A stretch of DNA of 64,000 nt from Mucilaginibacter robiniae (GCF_012849215.1 NZ_CP051682.1:1426001-1490000); one strand, 5' to 3'. Positions 9,009-18,183 are shown, numbered from the stretch's first letter. Notes: generated by a model not told the origin, from the letters alone. Numbers and translations are program-made.

Positions 9009-10205
9009 TTACTTAGGCATAAAAGCTACGGTACCGCCAACCCAGTCATAATCTTTATTATAGCGCACGCCAATCATTTTGCCTCGGCTTAAGCGAGCCA
9101 GGTTAACAGCTAAGGTAGGTTCAGCATCTCCATCTGGCCATAAATAAAGTAGCCTGATTTCGGCTTTTACGCCATCATCGGGTGCTTGCACTACCGGCTC
9201 ATAGTACACCTTTTCCTGCAAAATCCAGTTTTCGGGATCTTTAATATCAGCAATATCCTGCTGCGTTACATCAATAATTACCCCTTGCCCGGCAAAAGAA
9301 AAAAGCGGTTTCAATACATAATTTTCTAAGTCGGTAGGTATGGTACCTAACTCATGTAAAAAGTAGGTTTTCGGGATAGCTTCCCCTTGCAGGAAAGGCA
9401 TAGTAAACTTACTGATGCGATAAAACCAGTTAGGATGGGTAATCCATTCTACATCCAACGGTTGGCGTATATCTACGCTATTTTCAAACGGATTGCCATC
9501 GGTATCAATTTCGTCAAAAATCAACCGATTGTAAATGCGTTTAATCAGCTTATCTTCACCATCTTCTGCCGTATAAAACAGCTGATTGCCTTTTTGCTTG
9601 AGTTCGCTTAAGGATACAATAGGCGTACCCAGGTATTGTTGGGTAACTTTAAAATCAATCAATGTTTTTTGAGAATGAGCGTTTACATCCATCAACACTA
9701 CTTCTTCGGGCTGGTGGGGGCCTAAAACAGTTTTTTTAAACAAATCCAGATAATTGGCTTTGGTCATCCCATTAAAGTAAATGGTCCAGACATCAGGAAT
9801 ATCAAACACTTCGCGGTAAGCATCACCTAAAAGCACCTGAAAACCGTATAAAGACGGGAAACCCTGTAACTCAATCAACTTAGGCACAATATTACCTTCT
9901 GCATCCTGGCAAACGCCAAAATCAATAGCCATAAAATGCGGATGATCGTTCTCGTTTGCAACACGCCATTTATCTGGAATGGCACGTTCAGTTAGCTGTT
10001 TAAAATCGGGCTGCAATACTGTTTTCAGAATATCACGGCTGGCAGCCAGCAGACGATCATGAAAGTCAGCGGTTAGGAATACCGGTGTTTCAGCCACACG
10101 AAATGCTATAGGTAGCAACTGACCGGCATTAAGTTGCTTAAGTAGCTGACGGTATTTTTCAGGGCTGTAATTTTTATTATAAGCAGTTCGTATATCGTAT
10201 TGCAT
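9009..10205 (-). CDS. ATP-grasp ligase-like protein
   Basis: 398 residues, cytoplasmic. Features of an ATP-grasp ligase: YVLKPLFSFAGQGV (lysine plus glycine-rich loop over ATP), WILQEKV (adenine-contacting hinge with Glu), KAEIRLLY and the C-terminal NLARLSRGKMIG metal/phosphate region. N-terminal KLIELQGFPSLYGFQ recalls glutathionylspermidine-synthase-like and permuted ATP-grasp proteins. Such enzymes join a carboxylate to an amine through an acyl-phosphate. Neighbours are an amidotransferase, a carboxylate-amine ligase and a second ATP-grasp protein, pointing to a shared pathway making a peptide-like product. Substrates unknown. Confidence 0.72.
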   Translation of the reverse strand: MQYDIRTAYNKNYSPEKYRQLLKQLNAGQLLPIAFRVAETPVFLTADFHDRLLAASRDILKTVLQPDFKQLTERAIPDKWRVANENDHPHFMAIDFGVCQDAEGNIVPKLIELQGFPSLYGFQVLLGDAYREVFDIPDVWTIYFNGMTKANYLDLFKKTVLGPHQPEEVVLMDVNAHSQKTLIDFKVTQQYLGTPIVSLSELKQKGNQLFYTAEDGEDKLIKRIYNRLIFDEIDTDGNPFENSVDIRQPLDVEWITHPNWFYRISKFTMPFLQGEAIPKTYFLHELGTIPTDLENYVLKPLFSFAGQGVIIDVTQQDIADIKDPENWILQEKVYYEPVVQAPDDGVKAEIRLLYLWPDGDAEPTLAVNLARLSRGKMIGVRYNKDYDWVGGTVAFMPK

Positions 10206-10279
10206 GATCTTAAACTTTATAGCAATAATTAGATGCAGATGTAAAGGTCTTTGCTATTTGGAGACCTCAATCATAATCG

Positions 10280-10306
10280 TGTTCGTAGTCTAAAAGACTA
10301 CGAACA
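10280..10306 (-). terminator. Hairpin between ATP-grasp and amidotransferase genes
   Basis: Perfect 11-bp stem (TGTTCGTAGTC / GACTACGAACA) with a 5-nt loop. It lies 55 bp beyond the amidotransferase stop in the direction of transcription and is not followed by a strong U-tract. Possible terminator, attenuator or RNA-stabilising stem separating the two genes. Confidence 0.5.
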
Positions 10307-10360
10307 GCTAAAATATTTTCATTTAAAGCAGGCTTTAGCTGTGCTTCTTGAATTGACACT

Positions 10361-11203
10361 TTAAGCTTCTTGCAGGCTTAATATAGCCTGATCTAGAAAG
10401 TTGGGAATCATGGTAGTTTGCGTAAGCAATATTTTGTCCGGATCTTCCAAGCGCTCAATCATTTCATGATATTTTGCTTCGCCATGCTCATCAACCACTT
10501 GCTGCTTCTTTTCATCATTCAGCAAGTGTGCCGTCATCCCTACCGGATCGGCTTCGGGATGAAATTGGGTACCTACAAAGTATTCATTAAAACGAACGGC
10601 CATTATGGCACGAGGCAAATCAATATGCGGGCGTTCTTTTTCGATAGCCAGCAAAGTAGCTCCTGTAGCCTTGAACTGCTCTTCATTAGGATGCACCACC
10701 TGCCACGAACGTGAATCAACCGCATAGAAAGGGTCGTTAAGTCCTTCAAAAATCACATCCTGCAAACCACCCTCCACAAGATTTACCGGCAATACACCAA
10801 ATGAAGGTGAACGACGCAAGCTTACATTACCCAACTGCAAACGGCGGCACATTAATTGGAAAGAATGGCATACAAAAAACACGTGCTTTTTAGGACCATC
10901 AGTAGTTTGATTATGCTCTTCCAACTGATCAATCAGGTTAAAGTATTTAGTTTCCCAATTACTGCCTTCACTGTCAATCGGGCTGCCCGGGCCACCGCTA
11001 GATAGGTAAATATCAAACTCAGTACCGGGTACTTCTTCCTTTTTGCGCACGTCAAATATCTGGTAACTTAGGTTTACATGATTACTGATTTTATAACGTG
11101 CCACTATCTCCTGAAAACAACGCATACCCTGGTTAGGCTGCCCATCGTATAAATCCAGAATAGCTATTTTTATTTCTTGCGTGTCTTTCGTCGTCGTTGC
11201 CAT
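10361..11203 (-). CDS. Class I glutamine amidotransferase-like protein
   Basis: About 280 residues from the ATG at 11203. The longer frame begins with TTG at 11215, overlapping the upstream stop, and would add four residues. Class I GATase fold: LSSGGPGSP (oxyanion-strand region), nucleophile segment FFVCHSFQ, and FVGTQFHPEAD supplying His and Glu of the triad. The nucleophile elbow reads C-H-S-F-Q rather than the usual C-x-G-x-Q, so ammonia production is plausible but not certain. It directly follows the GCS2-type ligase gene (gap 8 bp from this ATG, or an overlap with TTG), implying co-translation and a joint reaction. Confidence 0.83.
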   Translation of the reverse strand: MATTTKDTQEIKIAILDLYDGQPNQGMRCFQEIVARYKISNHVNLSYQIFDVRKKEEVPGTEFDIYLSSGGPGSPIDSEGSNWETKYFNLIDQLEEHNQTTDGPKKHVFFVCHSFQLMCRRLQLGNVSLRRSPSFGVLPVNLVEGGLQDVIFEGLNDPFYAVDSRSWQVVHPNEEQFKATGATLLAIEKERPHIDLPRAIMAVRFNEYFVGTQFHPEADPVGMTAHLLNDEKKQQVVDEHGEAKYHEMIERLEDPDKILLTQTTMIPNFLDQAILSLQEA

Positions 11204-11211
11204 TACTCTGC

Positions 11212-12309
11212 TCAAATGCCCTTTAATGTTTGTGAGGTAATAAAATCTACCACATCTACAAAGTTACCCTTTTGCTGATAAACCGCCAATTGCCGGTCGG
11301 CGCCATTACCATGTTCCAATATCTTGTGAATGTAATTTAAATCATCTCGGCAGCCCAAATCATCTACCACATCATCAACAAAATCAAGCAGCTCCAGAAT
11401 CAATAAACGGGTATTTACTTCCTGCTGCTTGCCAAAATCAATTAGCTTGCCATCAATACCATAGCGGGCAGCGCGCCATTTGTTCTCATTGATTAAGGCA
11501 CGCGGATAGGTGATAAACTTCATGTTTTGTAACCTTAGTTTGTACAGCTTGGCACATAAAGCCTGGAACATGGCTGTAAAAGCAATAGTTTCATCTACCA
11601 GCATCGGGCAATCACATATCCTGAACTCGATGGTTTCATAAAATGGATGCACACGAATATCCCACCAGATTTTTTTGGCATTGTCAATGCAGTTGGTTTT
11701 TACCAGCAGCTTGATGTAATTATCATACTCCTCAATACTGTTAAATAAATCTGGTATACCGGTACGTGGAAACTTATCAAATACTTTGGTACGGAACGAC
11801 CGGAAGCCAGTATTACGCCCTTCCCAAAACGGTGAGTTGGCACTTAGCGCAAACACGTGCGGCAAAAAGTAGCGCACTTGGTTGGCAATATGAATAGCCA
11901 TTTCGCGAGATTGGATACCCACATGCACGTGTAAGCCAAAAATCAGGTTAGAGCGTGCAGCATCCTGCAGCTCATCTACAATTTCATTATAGCGCGGATG
12001 CTCAGTAATTAGTTGGTGTTGCCAATGTGAAAAAGGATGCGTACCTGCCGCACCTATGCGCAAGCCCATATCACCAGCTAATTGAGCTACCGTAAGGCGA
12101 AGCTTACTTACTTCTTTGCGGGCTTCTTCAGTATTGCGGCATATGTGAGTTCCTACTTCTACCACGGCCTGGTGCATTTCGGCCTTTACCTGATCTTCAT
12201 GAATGCGCTGTGCGCTATCTACAATTTTTTGCTCGTGCGATTTTAGTTCCCGGCTTACCGGATCAACCACCATAAATTCTTCTTCAACCCCTACAGTAAA
12301 CTCATTCAT
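11212..12309 (-). CDS. Carboxylate-amine ligase, GCS2/YbdK family
   Basis: 365 residues of the glutamate-cysteine ligase type 2 family (COG2170). MNEFTVGVEEEFMVVDP gives the metal-binding acidic motif, LHVHVGI and EFRICDCPM are the other conserved blocks, and WRAARYGIDGKLIDF is the C-terminal signature. The family forms amide or peptide bonds with ATP; E. coli YbdK has weak gamma-glutamylcysteine ligase activity. Its stop is next to the amidotransferase start. Together with two ATP-grasp proteins and esterases it suggests synthesis of a modified di- or oligopeptide rather than glutathione. Confidence 0.88.
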   Translation of the reverse strand: MNEFTVGVEEEFMVVDPVSRELKSHEQKIVDSAQRIHEDQVKAEMHQAVVEVGTHICRNTEEARKEVSKLRLTVAQLAGDMGLRIGAAGTHPFSHWQHQLITEHPRYNEIVDELQDAARSNLIFGLHVHVGIQSREMAIHIANQVRYFLPHVFALSANSPFWEGRNTGFRSFRTKVFDKFPRTGIPDLFNSIEEYDNYIKLLVKTNCIDNAKKIWWDIRVHPFYETIEFRICDCPMLVDETIAFTAMFQALCAKLYKLRLQNMKFITYPRALINENKWRAARYGIDGKLIDFGKQQEVNTRLLILELLDFVDDVVDDLGCRDDLNYIHKILEHGNGADRQLAVYQQKGNFVDVVDFITSQTLKGI

Positions 12310-12341
12310 AGCGCATGTATTTTGGTGTCACTAACAATCAG

Positions 12342-12387
12342 GTTACTCCGGGCCTTATCATGATTCAATGGTAATGCCCGGAGTAAC
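12342..12387 (-). terminator. Terminator-like hairpin after ATP-grasp gene
   Basis: Perfect 12-bp stem GTTACTCCGGGC / GCCCGGAGTAAC with a 22-nt loop, 13 bp beyond the stop of the second ATP-grasp gene on the minus strand. It separates that gene from the GCS2-type ligase gene, so the two may be distinct transcripts or linked by partial readthrough. Confidence 0.55.
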
Positions 12388-12399
12388 ACTGCTATCCAC

Positions 12400-13641
12400 T
12401 TATTCCTTTTTCTTTGTTGTTTTCTTAGCTTTTGGTTTGACTACCGACTCAGTTTCGGCTTTAGGTTCTTCCACTACAGGGATAGCAGTCTTGGTAGCTT
12501 TAGTTGCTTTGGCAGGCTTAGGTTTCGCTTCGGTTGTTGTGGCTGGCTGCTCAGCTTTAAGTTCTTTTACAGCCTTGGGCTTAGCTGCTTTTTTAGGCTT
12601 GTCTTCACCTGTAAGTTTACCTTCATCAGTAATGGCGTGGTCAACTTGTGTTACAGTTACATCAGTTGCCTTTACAGGTTTAGCGCTCACCAATGGGCTT
12701 TTACCTACCGAAGTTTTTACATATTCGCCCCAGGTTAAATTATCTGCATCCGGCTTTTGCTGCTTGGCGCGTTCAATAGCGTAATTAGCCGCTGTTTCAA
12801 CTACCCATTCAAAGTTTTCTTCACCTACGCTTTTGATGTCGGCATCAGGTGCCGGGTTACAGAAATCAATGGCGTAAGGTATGCCATCGCGTACGGCAAA
12901 CTCTACCGTGTTAAAATCATAGCCCAGGTACTGGTTCAATTTTAATACATACTCTTTAATGGTATCCAGCAGTTTTTGGTCGGCTGGTGCTTTACCGTGT
13001 TCGTAACGTAAGTGGTGCGGGTTGCGTGGCTCATATTGCATAATACGAACATGCTTGCCGCCTATGCAATAGCAACGGAAGTAATCTTCAAAAATAATTT
13101 CTTCCTGCAACAGCATCACTAGCTGGCCGGTACCTTCAAACTTTTTCCAAAGGTCTTCTTTGTCGCTGATTTTGTAAACATCGCGCCAGCCGCCGCCATC
13201 AAATGGTTTCATGTAAGCCGGAAAGCCTACATAATCGAATATGCCATCCCAATCCAGCGGGTAAGCCAGGTTGCGGAATGATTTTTCATTAGTATCAGTT
13301 GGGTGCTCTCTGGAAGGCAACAGTACGGTTTTAGGTACAGGTACACCTAACTTAACAGCTAGCGCATTGTTGAAAAACTTTTCATCAGCGCTCCACCAGA
13401 AAGGGTTATTAATAACGGCAGTGCCTGATATAGCTGCATTTTTAAGGGCAGCACGATAAAACGGCACATCTTGCGAAATGCGGTCAACAATAACGGCGTA
13501 GTCCAACGGCTCGCCTTGCAGCACTTTGTCAACACGTACAAATTCTGCGGTAATGTCTTTTTCGCCTTTTGCGTTGATCCGATCAACAAAGGCTTGCGGG
13601 AATGAATCTTCTTGTCCGAAAAGAATACCTATTTTTTTCAT
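12400..13641 (-). CDS. ATP-grasp protein with Lys/Ala/Pro-rich tail
   Basis: 413 residues. Residues 1 to about 290 form an ATP-grasp (RimK/D-Ala ligase-like) enzyme: YMKPFDGGGWRDVYKI (lysine and glycine loop), LLQEEIIFEDYFRCY (hinge) and FAVRDGIPYAIDFCNPAPD (metal-binding acid and Asn). From about residue 345 to the end is a low-complexity tail dominated by Lys, Ala, Pro, Thr and Glu, ending KPKAKKTTKKKE and resembling histone-H1-like tails. Such a tail is not needed for catalysis and could bind nucleic acid, polyanions or a partner. First gene of the minus-strand ligase cluster; probably joins an amino acid or peptide to an amine. Confidence 0.82.
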   Translation of the reverse strand: MKKIGILFGQEDSFPQAFVDRINAKGEKDITAEFVRVDKVLQGEPLDYAVIVDRISQDVPFYRAALKNAAISGTAVINNPFWWSADEKFFNNALAVKLGVPVPKTVLLPSREHPTDTNEKSFRNLAYPLDWDGIFDYVGFPAYMKPFDGGGWRDVYKISDKEDLWKKFEGTGQLVMLLQEEIIFEDYFRCYCIGGKHVRIMQYEPRNPHHLRYEHGKAPADQKLLDTIKEYVLKLNQYLGYDFNTVEFAVRDGIPYAIDFCNPAPDADIKSVGEENFEWVVETAANYAIERAKQQKPDADNLTWGEYVKTSVGKSPLVSAKPVKATDVTVTQVDHAITDEGKLTGEDKPKKAAKPKAVKELKAEQPATTTEAKPKPAKATKATKTAIPVVEEPKAETESVVKPKAKKTTKKKE

Positions 13642-13747
13642 AGTGATAATTGTTAGTTCTTAGCGCTAGTGTTAACAGGCTGCTATTAATGGGTATAAAT
13701 GTTTAATACTGAATTTGTTTAACTTTTATATATTTCTTGTTTAAATA

Positions 13748-14455
13748 CTACCTGATGGTTGATAAATAATGCGGAAACATTTCTTTCCAAACCGGCCAGT
13801 CATGCAGGGCTTGGCCCCGTACATCCAACCAGTGATGAATACGTTTATGATTCAGCAGGTGTGATAAATGTTCGTTGTAGCCTTTGCAGATATCCCAATC
13901 TGAGGTACCTAAAATAATGTTCATTTGCCAAAGTTCATGGCGGTGGCTGCCGGGCAGATAATCGACCGGGTTGTTGTAAAAAATCGTGTCGTTATAATAA
14001 CCATCCGTAAACATCTTAATATCAAAGGCACCACCCATGCTAAACAGGTGTGCAACCCTTTCCGGATGTTTAAAGGCATAATTGGCAGCATGGTACCCGC
14101 CAAAACTACAGCCAGCTACTGCAACCTGATGTACACCGCATTCGTGCATAGCCCAGGGCACCAGCTCATCATGCAGCATACGGTCATAAAGCTCATAATT
14201 CCAGGCCCGGTCGCCAGGGTGAATACCTTTATTGTACCAGGTAAGTCCGTCAAGCGAATCAGGGCAATAAATTTTTATCAGCCCCTCATTTACAAACCAG
14301 CGAACGCTATCAATCAAGCCATGATCTTTATTTTGATGAAAGCTACCTTGCGAGGTCGGGAACAAAATAACCGGATAGCCACGGGTACCAAATACCAGCA
14401 TTTCTAAATCTCGCCCTAAATGATGAGAGTACCAGCGATGATAATGTTCAGTCAA
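13748..14455 (-). CDS. Esterase-family alpha/beta hydrolase
   Basis: 235 residues, cytoplasmic. Putative esterase (D-family) with nucleophile elbow VAGCSFGGYHAANYA and a C-terminal His in ALHDWPVWKEMFPHYL. The N-terminal EHYHRWYSHHLGRDLEMLVFG matches the usual start of these small esterases, so the TTG at 14455 is taken as start; the next Met is 18 residues in. It belongs to the ligase cluster and is transcribed in the same direction. Likely hydrolyses an ester or thioester intermediate or product of that pathway. Confidence 0.82.
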   Translation of the reverse strand: MTEHYHRWYSHHLGRDLEMLVFGTRGYPVILFPTSQGSFHQNKDHGLIDSVRWFVNEGLIKIYCPDSLDGLTWYNKGIHPGDRAWNYELYDRMLHDELVPWAMHECGVHQVAVAGCSFGGYHAANYAFKHPERVAHLFSMGGAFDIKMFTDGYYNDTIFYNNPVDYLPGSHRHELWQMNIILGTSDWDICKGYNEHLSHLLNHKRIHHWLDVRGQALHDWPVWKEMFPHYLSTIR

Positions 14456-14627
14456 AGCAATAAATGTTTATTATAGTTGAAAAGGGGTAAGATAGCGTGT
14501 TTGTTTGAGTTGAACATCATAAAGCAGTACAATTGACCAAAAATTGCTACTTAACTGCAACAGTGGCCCATTTTTGTACGTTATAACTATGTTTTTAAAC
14601 TTATTTTAATCCGGTTGTTTAAATTAT

Positions 14628-15407
14628 ATGCTTGTAACTGAAAATACATTAACCCTATCATCGGCTTTATTGGAACGTGAGGTAACCTGCACCATACTTT
14701 TACCTGAAAATACAGAGCCCCAGAGTTTGTTATTGTTAAATGATGGACAAGAACTGGAAAATTTAAACTTAAAAACCCTGTTGGAGTACCAGTATGAGCG
14801 TAATGGTATTACACCTTTGTTGGTAGTGGCTGTTCATGCTGGTCCGGAACGCGTACAGGAATACGGAGTAGCCGGCGAACTCGACTTTAAGAAAAGAGGC
14901 TCTAAAGCTTCTGCTTATACCCAGTTTATTCTGGAAGAGCTATTGCCAGCTATTAGTAAAGAAACCGGTTTTTATAATTTTAAAACTAAAGTTTACGCCG
15001 GCTTTTCGCTGGGTGGCCTTTCAGCACTGGATATTACCTGGCATCATGCAGATGTATTTCAAAAAGCAGGTATATTTTCAGGATCACTGTGGTGGCGCAG
15101 CCGGGATTTGGCCGATGACTACACTGATAATGACCGTATTATGCACCGCGTAATACGCGATACGGCAGGCAAACCTGATGTTAAGTTATGGCTGCAAACC
15201 GGCACTAAAGATGAAGCGGCCGACCGCAACCAAAACGGCATTATTGATTCGATTGATGATACGGTTGATTTAATTAAGGAACTGGAAACTAAAGGTTACA
15301 CCCGCCCGCACGATATACAATATTTAGAAATGATAGGCGGAGAACACAACTCGGCTACCTGGGCAAAAGCCCTGCCTAAGTTCTTGTGCTGGGCTTTTGC
15401 CAGCTAA
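14628..15407 (+). CDS. Esterase-family alpha/beta hydrolase
   Basis: 259 residues, putative esterase with nucleophile elbow VYAGFSLGGLSALDIT and active-site His in IGGEHNSATWAKALP. Similar in fold to Fes/IroE-type and antigen-85-like esterases. Diverges from the other esterase across a 172-bp region. Two esterases placed back to back beside the ligase set suggests both act in the same pathway. An insertion DRNQNGIIDSIDD looks like a Ca-binding EF-hand-like loop. Confidence 0.8.
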   Translation: MLVTENTLTLSSALLEREVTCTILLPENTEPQSLLLLNDGQELENLNLKTLLEYQYERNGITPLLVVAVHAGPERVQEYGVAGELDFKKRGSKASAYTQFILEELLPAISKETGFYNFKTKVYAGFSLGGLSALDITWHHADVFQKAGIFSGSLWWRSRDLADDYTDNDRIMHRVIRDTAGKPDVKLWLQTGTKDEAADRNQNGIIDSIDDTVDLIKELETKGYTRPHDIQYLEMIGGEHNSATWAKALPKFLCWAFAS

Positions 15408-15477
15408 ATTGCTTAAAGGGTCATTATCAAACCATTGTAAAAAGCCAACAAGGTTTTTTTATGCCGTAAATTAAGCG

Positions 15478-15485
15478 TATCTTTG
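15478..15485 (+). promoter_or_regulatory. typA -7 promoter box
   Basis: TATCTTTG matches the Bacteroidota -7 consensus TAnnTTTG. A T-run precedes it by about 17 bp in place of a clear TTG. The start site expected near 15491 rules out the in-frame TTG at 15483 as translation start and supports the ATG at 15510. Confidence 0.55.
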
Positions 15486-15509
15486 CGCAAAATTAAGCGG
15501 GCATATTTC

Positions 15510-17321
15510 ATGCAAAATCAAATTCGTAATATCGCTATCATAGCACACGTTGACCACGGCAAAACTACACTGGTTGACAAAATTCTGCACAGCTGCGCCA
15601 TTTTCCGTGACAATCAGGAAACCGGCGAACTGATTCTGGACAATAACGATCTGGAACGCGAGCGGGGCATTACCATCGTATCTAAAAACGTATCGGTTAA
15701 ATACAAAGACGTTAAAATCAACATTATTGATACCCCAGGCCACGCCGACTTTGGTGGTGAGGTTGAACGGGTTTTGAAAATGGCCGATGGTGTATTGCTG
15801 TTGTGCGATGCTTTTGAAGGTGCTATGCCGCAAACACGCTTTGTTACCCAAAAGGCGCTGGCTTTAGGTTTGAAACCTATTGTGGTAGTCAACAAAGTGG
15901 ATAAAGAAAACTGCCGTCCGGAAGAGGTTTATGAACAAATATTTGAATTGTTCTTTAACCTGGACGCTACTGAAGAGCAATTAGACTTTCCGGTAATTTA
16001 CGGTTCATCTAAACAAGGCTGGATGAGTACCGACTGGAAACAAAAAACAGAAGATATTTTCCCGTTGATGGATGCCATTCTGGAAAACATTCCGGCAGCT
16101 CCATATTATGAAGGTACCCTGCAAATGCAGATTACCTCACTGGATTATTCATCTTTCGTGGGTCGTATTGCCATTGGCCGTGTAGCTCGTGGTACTATTA
16201 AAGAGAACCAGCCGGTATCTTTAGTGAAACGTGATGGCACTATCCAAAAATCAAGAATCAAAGAACTTTATACTTTTGAAGGCTTAGGTAAAGTAAAAGC
16301 CCAAGAAGTAAAAGCAGGCGATATTTGTGCTGTAGTAGGTATTGAAGGTTTTGAAATTGGTGATACCATTGCTGATTTTGAAAAACCGGAACAACTGGAG
16401 GTTATCAAAATTGATGAGCCTACTATGAACATGATGTTCACCATTAACACTTCACCGTTTTTTGGCAAAGAAGGCAAGTTTGTAACTTCACGCCACTTGC
16501 GCGACCGTTTGTACAAAGAGATGGAGAAAAACCTGGCGTTGAAAGTTATTGAAACTGAATCGCCTGATTCATACTTGGTATATGGCCGTGGTATTCTGCA
16601 CTTGTCGGTACTGATTGAGACTATGCGCCGTGAAGGTTATGAGTTACAAGTAGGTCAGCCGCAAGTAATTGTAAAAGAAATTGATGGTGTTAAATGCGAG
16701 CCTATTGAGGTTTTAACCGTTGACGTACCTGGTGATGTGGCCGGTAAAGTAATTGAGCTGGTAACCCAGCGTAAAGGCGACCTGTTGGTAATGGAACCAA
16801 AAGGTGATTTACAGCACTTGGAGTTTGAAATTCCATCACGTGGTATTATCGGTTTACGTAACAACGTATTAACTGCAACTGCTGGTGAGGCTATTATGGC
16901 ACACCGTTTTAAATCTTACGAACCTTGGAAAGGCACCATTCCTGGTCGTTCGGCTGGTGTACTAGTATCTATGGAAACAGGTAAAACTACAGCCTTTTCT
17001 ATTGATAAATTACAGGATCGTGGCCGTTTCTTTGTTGATCCGGGCGTGGATATCTACGAAGGTCAGATTTTAGGCGAGCACATTCGTGATAACGATTTAG
17101 TAGTTAACCTGGTTAAAGGTAAACAGTTAACCAACATGCGTGCATCAGGTAGTGACGATAACGTACGTATTGCACCAGCTATTAAATTCTCACTGGAAGA
17201 ATCAATGGAGTATATTCAAGCTGACGAGTACATTGAGGTTACGCCACAAAGCATGCGTATCCGTAAAATTTACTTAACTGAAAATGAGCGTAAAGTAAAC
17301 GCTAAACGTTTCCAGTCATAA
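15510..17321 (+). CDS. typA: Translational GTPase TypA/BipA
   Basis: 603 residues from the ATG at 15510. G1 motif [13 protein letters not shown], switch [11 protein letters not shown]3 [16 protein letters not shown]4 [13 protein letters not shown], then beta-barrel domain II, EF-G-like domains III and V, and the BipA-specific C-terminal domain. It binds 70S ribosomes with GTP and supports 50S assembly and growth under stress. Full family length, no anomalies. A strong bidirectional hairpin follows the stop. Confidence 0.96.
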   Translation: MQNQIRNIAIIAHVDHGKTTLVDKILHSCAIFRDNQETGELILDNNDLERERGITIVSKNVSVKYKDVKINIIDTPGHADFGGEVERVLKMADGVLLLCDAFEGAMPQTRFVTQKALALGLKPIVVVNKVDKENCRPEEVYEQIFELFFNLDATEEQLDFPVIYGSSKQGWMSTDWKQKTEDIFPLMDAILENIPAAPYYEGTLQMQITSLDYSSFVGRIAIGRVARGTIKENQPVSLVKRDGTIQKSRIKELYTFEGLGKVKAQEVKAGDICAVVGIEGFEIGDTIADFEKPEQLEVIKIDEPTMNMMFTINTSPFFGKEGKFVTSRHLRDRLYKEMEKNLALKVIETESPDSYLVYGRGILHLSVLIETMRREGYELQVGQPQVIVKEIDGVKCEPIEVLTVDVPGDVAGKVIELVTQRKGDLLVMEPKGDLQHLEFEIPSRGIIGLRNNVLTATAGEAIMAHRFKSYEPWKGTIPGRSAGVLVSMETGKTTAFSIDKLQDRGRFFVDPGVDIYEGQILGEHIRDNDLVVNLVKGKQLTNMRASGSDDNVRIAPAIKFSLEESMEYIQADEYIEVTPQSMRIRKIYLTENERKVNAKRFQS

Positions 17322-17342
17322 TTACTCCGCATAACTAAATAT

Positions 17343-17372
17343 AAAAAGGTAGGCCTTAAAGCCTACCTTTTT
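17343..17372. terminator. Bidirectional terminator typA / FkbM
   Basis: Perfect stem GGTAGGC / GCCTACC extended by an A-run and T-run (five A-T pairs), 6-nt loop. It serves typA on the plus strand and overlaps the last codons and stop of the convergent FkbM gene, whose transcript also ends here. Confidence 0.88.
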
Positions 17373-18055
17373 TGTTTAAAAATTAAAGTTCGTAAGGTTT
17401 TGCCGGCAACTTCATAACCTTGTTCGGCTAAAAAGCTATGCGCTTCTGAGGCATCTAAATAGCTAAAATTAATATCAGCATCTTCGGCCAGTACAAAACG
17501 AGGACGGTATTTGTCCCAATTATTGGATTGCAGCACATCTACATCCAAGCCCGAAACATCTACACTCATAAAATTAATTACGATATCAGCCGGTAAATAT
17601 TGATCCAGCACCTGAGCCAACGGACGCACTTCTACTTCGGCGGTTGAAACAATGTGGTAAGGTGTATCTTCCTGATCACGGCTTTCAGATAAAGCTTTAT
17701 CAAAACTATTCAGTGCTGATTCATTAAAACAATACAGCGTTAGTTTACCGGGTTGTTCACCTATACCGATGTTTAGGTTAACATCACGTTTACGATATTG
17801 TTCAAATAACTGCATCGCAGCTGGCGTAGGTTCAATATTAATACCCTGCCAGCCTAGCTCATAAAAATGCATGGTGTTAGAAAACCGGTAAGGGTGATGA
17901 GCGCCAATATCAATATAAAAGCCGCGATAATCATTGAAGTTTGGAATGCTTTCGGCCAGTAAACTTCTTAATATCATATCCTCACCATCTTGCGAGTAAG
18001 AATGGTAGGGTTTAAAGTCGGGATGATTAAGCATCATATCTTCATTCTGAAACAT
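17363..18055 (-). CDS. FkbM-family methyltransferase
   Basis: 230 residues. Class I SAM-binding core of FkbM type: SQDGEDMILRSL, GFYIDIGAHHPYRFSNT (motif I), WQGINIEPTPAAMQLF, VNLNIGIGEQPG and FMSVDVSGLDVDVL. These enzymes O-methylate hydroxyl groups in glycans or polyketides. It sits next to, but convergent from typA and divergent to, a flippase/methyltransferase/glycosyltransferase run, so methyl decoration of a surface polysaccharide is likely. Confidence 0.87.
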   Translation of the reverse strand: MFQNEDMMLNHPDFKPYHSYSQDGEDMILRSLLAESIPNFNDYRGFYIDIGAHHPYRFSNTMHFYELGWQGINIEPTPAAMQLFEQYRKRDVNLNIGIGEQPGKLTLYCFNESALNSFDKALSESRDQEDTPYHIVSTAEVEVRPLAQVLDQYLPADIVINFMSVDVSGLDVDVLQSNNWDKYRPRFVLAEDADINFSYLDASEAHSFLAEQGYEVAGKTLRTLIFKQKR

Positions 18056-18183
18056 AAGGTAACATTATTAATGAGCGAATGTATTCGGGCAAATAAACAT
18101 AATTTAATAAATATATTTCGGGTTTACTTAAGCAACTGTACGCTGCTGATATAATTACAGCCTATAGTAGTTAATCATTTTTT

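Noticed and set aside
10418-10714. 98-codon plus-strand frame
   Set aside because: Lies wholly opposite the amidotransferase gene, with no promoter or domain; antisense shadow.
12368-12784. 138-codon hydrophobic-looking plus-strand frame
   Set aside because: Arises from the antisense of the Lys/Ala/Pro-rich tail (repetitive codons), not a membrane protein gene.
13925-14407. 160-codon plus-strand frame
   Set aside because: Mirror of the esterase gene on the other strand; its composition follows the real gene's codon pattern and no family is recognisable.
9009-15407. Glutathione biosynthesis as explanation for the ligase cluster
   Set aside because: GCS2-type plus one ATP-grasp protein could mimic gshA/gshB, but two unlike ATP-grasp proteins, a GATase and two esterases are not part of that pathway, and the GCS2 branch is the YbdK type.
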